From: Candidatus Nitrosotenuis sp.
Lineage (GTDB): Archaea > Thermoproteota > Nitrososphaeria > Nitrososphaerales > Nitrosopumilaceae
Direction: 5' to 3'
Length of the DNA: 5,349 nucleotides
Assembly: GCA_023252015.1 (NCBI GenBank)
Contig: JAHEXS010000089.1
Location: 1 to 5,349 of the forward strand
Below the pieces are notes generated by a model, which ran no database searches, was not told where the DNA came from, and saw only the letters and a program-made list of their open reading frames with translations. Each line of letters begins with the position of its first letter. The stretch's first letter is position 1. Below, in pieces: positions 4,279-5,349 of the stretch. A program made the translations under genes and the position numbers.

Positions 4279-4998
4279 TTAGTTGGCCGTTTGGGCTTGC
4301 ACTTGGTCTTTGTTTACCATGCCCGATAGTGCGTTTAACGCGCTTGCTAGTTTGCCAGAATCGCCGCTGATTCCAAGCTTTGCAAGCTCTTCTCTTATGA
4401 CTGATAACGGATCCTCCGGGGCCGATGACTTTTCCTTGTTTTTTTCTGCAATTTCTTCCTGTAGGTGTTTTAACTGTTCTTCTTTTTGCCGCATCTCTGT
4501 TCTTGTTTTTTCTATTTGTGATTCCTGATGGGTGATCTTTTCCTTTATCTGTTCTAGCTCTGATTTCATGTGGATGATTAGTGACTTTGTGTCGTTTTCT
4601 GTTATGTATTTGTAGTTGACCTTGTCAAGCTCCGCTCTCGGCTTGACAGTGTCTCCTTGAAGTGACTCTATTTCCTCCTTGAATTTTTTCTCTCGTTCCT
4701 TGATTTTGTCCAGTTTTTCCTTTTTTGCGACAAGGTGGGCATTGACAAATTTCAGGTACTGGGTTGTGTTACCCATCTGGTCTTTGAACTCGTCAGTCTT
4801 TTCTTTTACTATTTCCTCCTTTGTTGAGGGGGCAACATCATTTCCAAAAATGATTGATCTGTTAGTTACCGATAATGGATCAATTACCTCGATTTTTGAT
4901 CCTACATTTGTAATGTGCGACCACTCGTCATCTTCCTTTGAGTGCTCCCTTGACGCCCTTTCTTCTTCTGAAATCCTGTTTAGGTGCTTTTCAACCAT
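4279..4998 (-). CDS. Cytosolic coiled-coil protein of unknown function
   Basis: The minus strand encodes 239 residues from ATG 4998 to TAA 4281-4279. An in-frame TAA lies a few codons upstream, so this ATG is the first possible one. The N-terminus (1-30) is highly charged (LNRISEEERASREHSKEDDE). Residues 31-60 are a more ordered segment. About 62-118 and 139-191 are heptad-rich helices broken at residues 115-130 (QGDTVKPRAEL). The tail has a helix (VIREELAKLGI) and an Ala/Ser/Gly end (KLASALNALSGM). The pentapeptide DPLSV occurs twice, at 40-44 and 196-200, flanking the coiled coil, which may mark matching docking sites. There is no signal peptide or membrane helix. The layout suits a dimeric rod or scaffold, but I do not recognise the family and nearest-neighbour function is not informative. 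Confidence 0.8.
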   Translation of the reverse strand: MVEKHLNRISEEERASREHSKEDDEWSHITNVGSKIEVIDPLSVTNRSIIFGNDVAPSTKEEIVKEKTDEFKDQMGNTTQYLKFVNAHLVAKKEKLDKIKEREKKFKEEIESLQGDTVKPRAELDKVNYKYITENDTKSLIIHMKSELEQIKEKITHQESQIEKTRTEMRQKEEQLKHLQEEIAEKNKEKSSAPEDPLSVIREELAKLGISGDSGKLASALNALSGMVNKDQVQAQTAN

Positions 4999-5022
4999 TG
5001 ATTTTCTTTATTTTTTCTATGA

Positions 5023-5049
5023 TATGATTTGGACGTCGTCTAAAAAGAA
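5023..5049 (-). promoter_or_regulatory. Putative promoter of the coiled-coil gene
   Basis: On the minus strand TTCTTTTTA (5049-5041) is followed by GACGACGTCC, with ACGT at 5036-5033. If the ACGT element sits 13 bases before the start site, as proposed for the other genes, transcription would begin near 5023. That would leave a short A-rich leader of about 24 bases without a Shine-Dalgarno sequence. Weaker than the other promoters because the AATT half of the element is absent. Confidence 0.3.
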
Positions 5050-5189
5050 CGAACACAATTCGCAAACTTTATCATTCATTTGATGCAGGAAAATACGAGT
5101 TTCTCAAGAAATTCCTGCGAGTGAAAAAACTTGGAGAATCTGACACTCGCAGACATTTTGTATCTATTTTAGGAACAAGCCAAACTTGA
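5028..5189 (+). pseudogene. Open frame without a start codon, possible gene remnant
   Basis: Between TGA 5025-5027 and TGA 5187-5189 the plus strand is open for 53 codons with a convincing residue mix. It has RRLKRTNTIRKLYHSFDAG, then KYEFLKKFLRVKKLGESD, then TRRHFVSILGTSQT. The pattern of basic amphipathic helices suggests a real protein segment. However, there is no ATG in frame; the only alternative starts are late (GTG at 5121). An ATG in another frame at 5025 (MIWTSS) could join this frame only by a frameshift near the A-run at 5042-5046. The upstream part also overlaps the promoter of the divergent coiled-coil gene. It is therefore most likely a decayed or frameshifted small gene. The same bases hold nested inverted repeats, so a structured RNA is the rival reading. 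Family not recognised. Confidence 0.35.
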
Positions 5190-5193
5190 GAAA
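5100..5193 (+). repeat. Nested perfect inverted repeats
   Basis: TTTCTCAAG (5100-5108) is the exact reverse complement of CTTGAGAAA (5185-5193). Nested inside, CTGCGAGTG (5115-5123) is the exact reverse complement of CACTCGCAG (5144-5152), with a 20-base loop. Both stems can form together. A TATA-like tract (CTTTATCA, 5068-5075) lies about 26-28 bases upstream of the outer arm on the plus strand. Confidence 0.5.
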
Positions 5194-5195
5194 GT

Positions 5196-5225
5196 GGGGA
5201 TTATTTTACCCATAATCATATTTTT
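5196..5225 (+). terminator. Stem-loop followed by a T run
   Basis: GATTAT (5199-5204) pairs with ATAATC (5212-5217) around a seven-base loop. It is followed within a few bases by a run of five T (5221-5225). The position, directly after the open frame and the nested inverted repeats, suits a terminator for a plus-strand transcript ending here. Confidence 0.35.
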
Positions 5226-5349
5226 GACACCTAACTGGAATCAAAATTTAGTTCAAATTTAATTGCCCATGTCAAGGATTCCCCATGCATTTGTGGCGTG
5301 AGTATAGACAGGTGTGGAAAAACGTCACTAAAAATCCTAGTCTAAAAAG
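5226..5349. other. Right-edge spacer
   Basis: No confident gene. A minus-strand stretch (5341 to 5231) is open for 36 codons, with an ATG at 5290 that would give 19 residues. It is too short and unsupported to call. The window ends on GTCTAAAAAG, a ten-base sequence also found at 5038-5047 in the presumed promoter of the coiled-coil gene. Confidence 0.4.

Noticed and set aside
4679..5083. Plus-strand frame opposite the coiled-coil gene
   Set aside because: It is Ser/Phe-rich, as expected from the complement of Lys/Glu-rich coiled-coil codons, and has no promoter or ribosome site.
1836..5228. Recurring TTTTTGAC (1839-1846, 2625-2632, 5221-5228)
   Set aside because: Three copies of an AT-dominated eight-mer are not surprising here, and the distances to gene ends differ.
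1..5349. CRISPR array, tRNA or rRNA genes, and intact insertion sequence
   Set aside because: I looked for regularly spaced direct repeats, a T-arm motif (GGTTCRA), rRNA-like stretches and transposase motifs, and found none.

Overview
The window looks like a piece of an ammonia-oxidising archaeon of the Nitrososphaerota (Thaumarchaeota), most likely the Nitrosopumilales. This is inferred from protein style, not from a database search. The signs are a stand-alone double RAM (Lrp/AsnC ligand-binding) protein, several very small CxxC zinc proteins, secreted proteins with CGPGT-type Cys repeats or an IPSW...WW...ISD...F C-terminal module, AT-rich spacers, and genes that appear leaderless with a TATA-like box about 25-30 bases before the start codon.

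Layout. Bases 2-115 hold the C-terminal end of a plus-strand gene that begins outside the window. From 116 to 1212 no long gene is present, but the stretch is not empty. A minus-strand frame (626 to 315) has a good promoter and a coding-like sequence but is cut by one in-frame TAG. A clear 43-residue, 8-cysteine protein lies on the minus strand (862 to 731). A GC-rich island with strong dyad symmetry (1001-1097) sits in very AT-rich DNA and looks like a structured RNA gene or a small MITE-like element. Next come the RAM-domain protein (1213-1743, +), a 65-residue zinc ribbon (2032 to 1835, -) and a 63-residue membrane-anchored zinc ribbon (2318-2509, +).

The right half is an envelope-type cluster. 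It has a signal-peptide protein with proline/glutamate-rich linkers, three Cys repeats and a C-terminal membrane anchor (2777-3622, +). This meets, stop codon on stop codon, a secreted beta-type protein (4221 to 3619, -). Behind that is a cytosolic coiled-coil protein (4998 to 4279, -). The last 350 bases contain a plus-strand frame without a recognisable start (5028-5189), overlapped by nested inverted repeats.

A recurring theme is an ACGTAATT element whose last base lies 6 or 7 bases before the start codon of all three complete plus-strand genes. A closely related copy sits at the matching distance from the minus-strand edge of the GC-rich element. It is probably a start-proximal promoter element of leaderless genes. 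The genes do not form one pathway that I can name. The left half looks regulatory and metal-binding with decayed genes between, and the right half looks like cell-surface functions.
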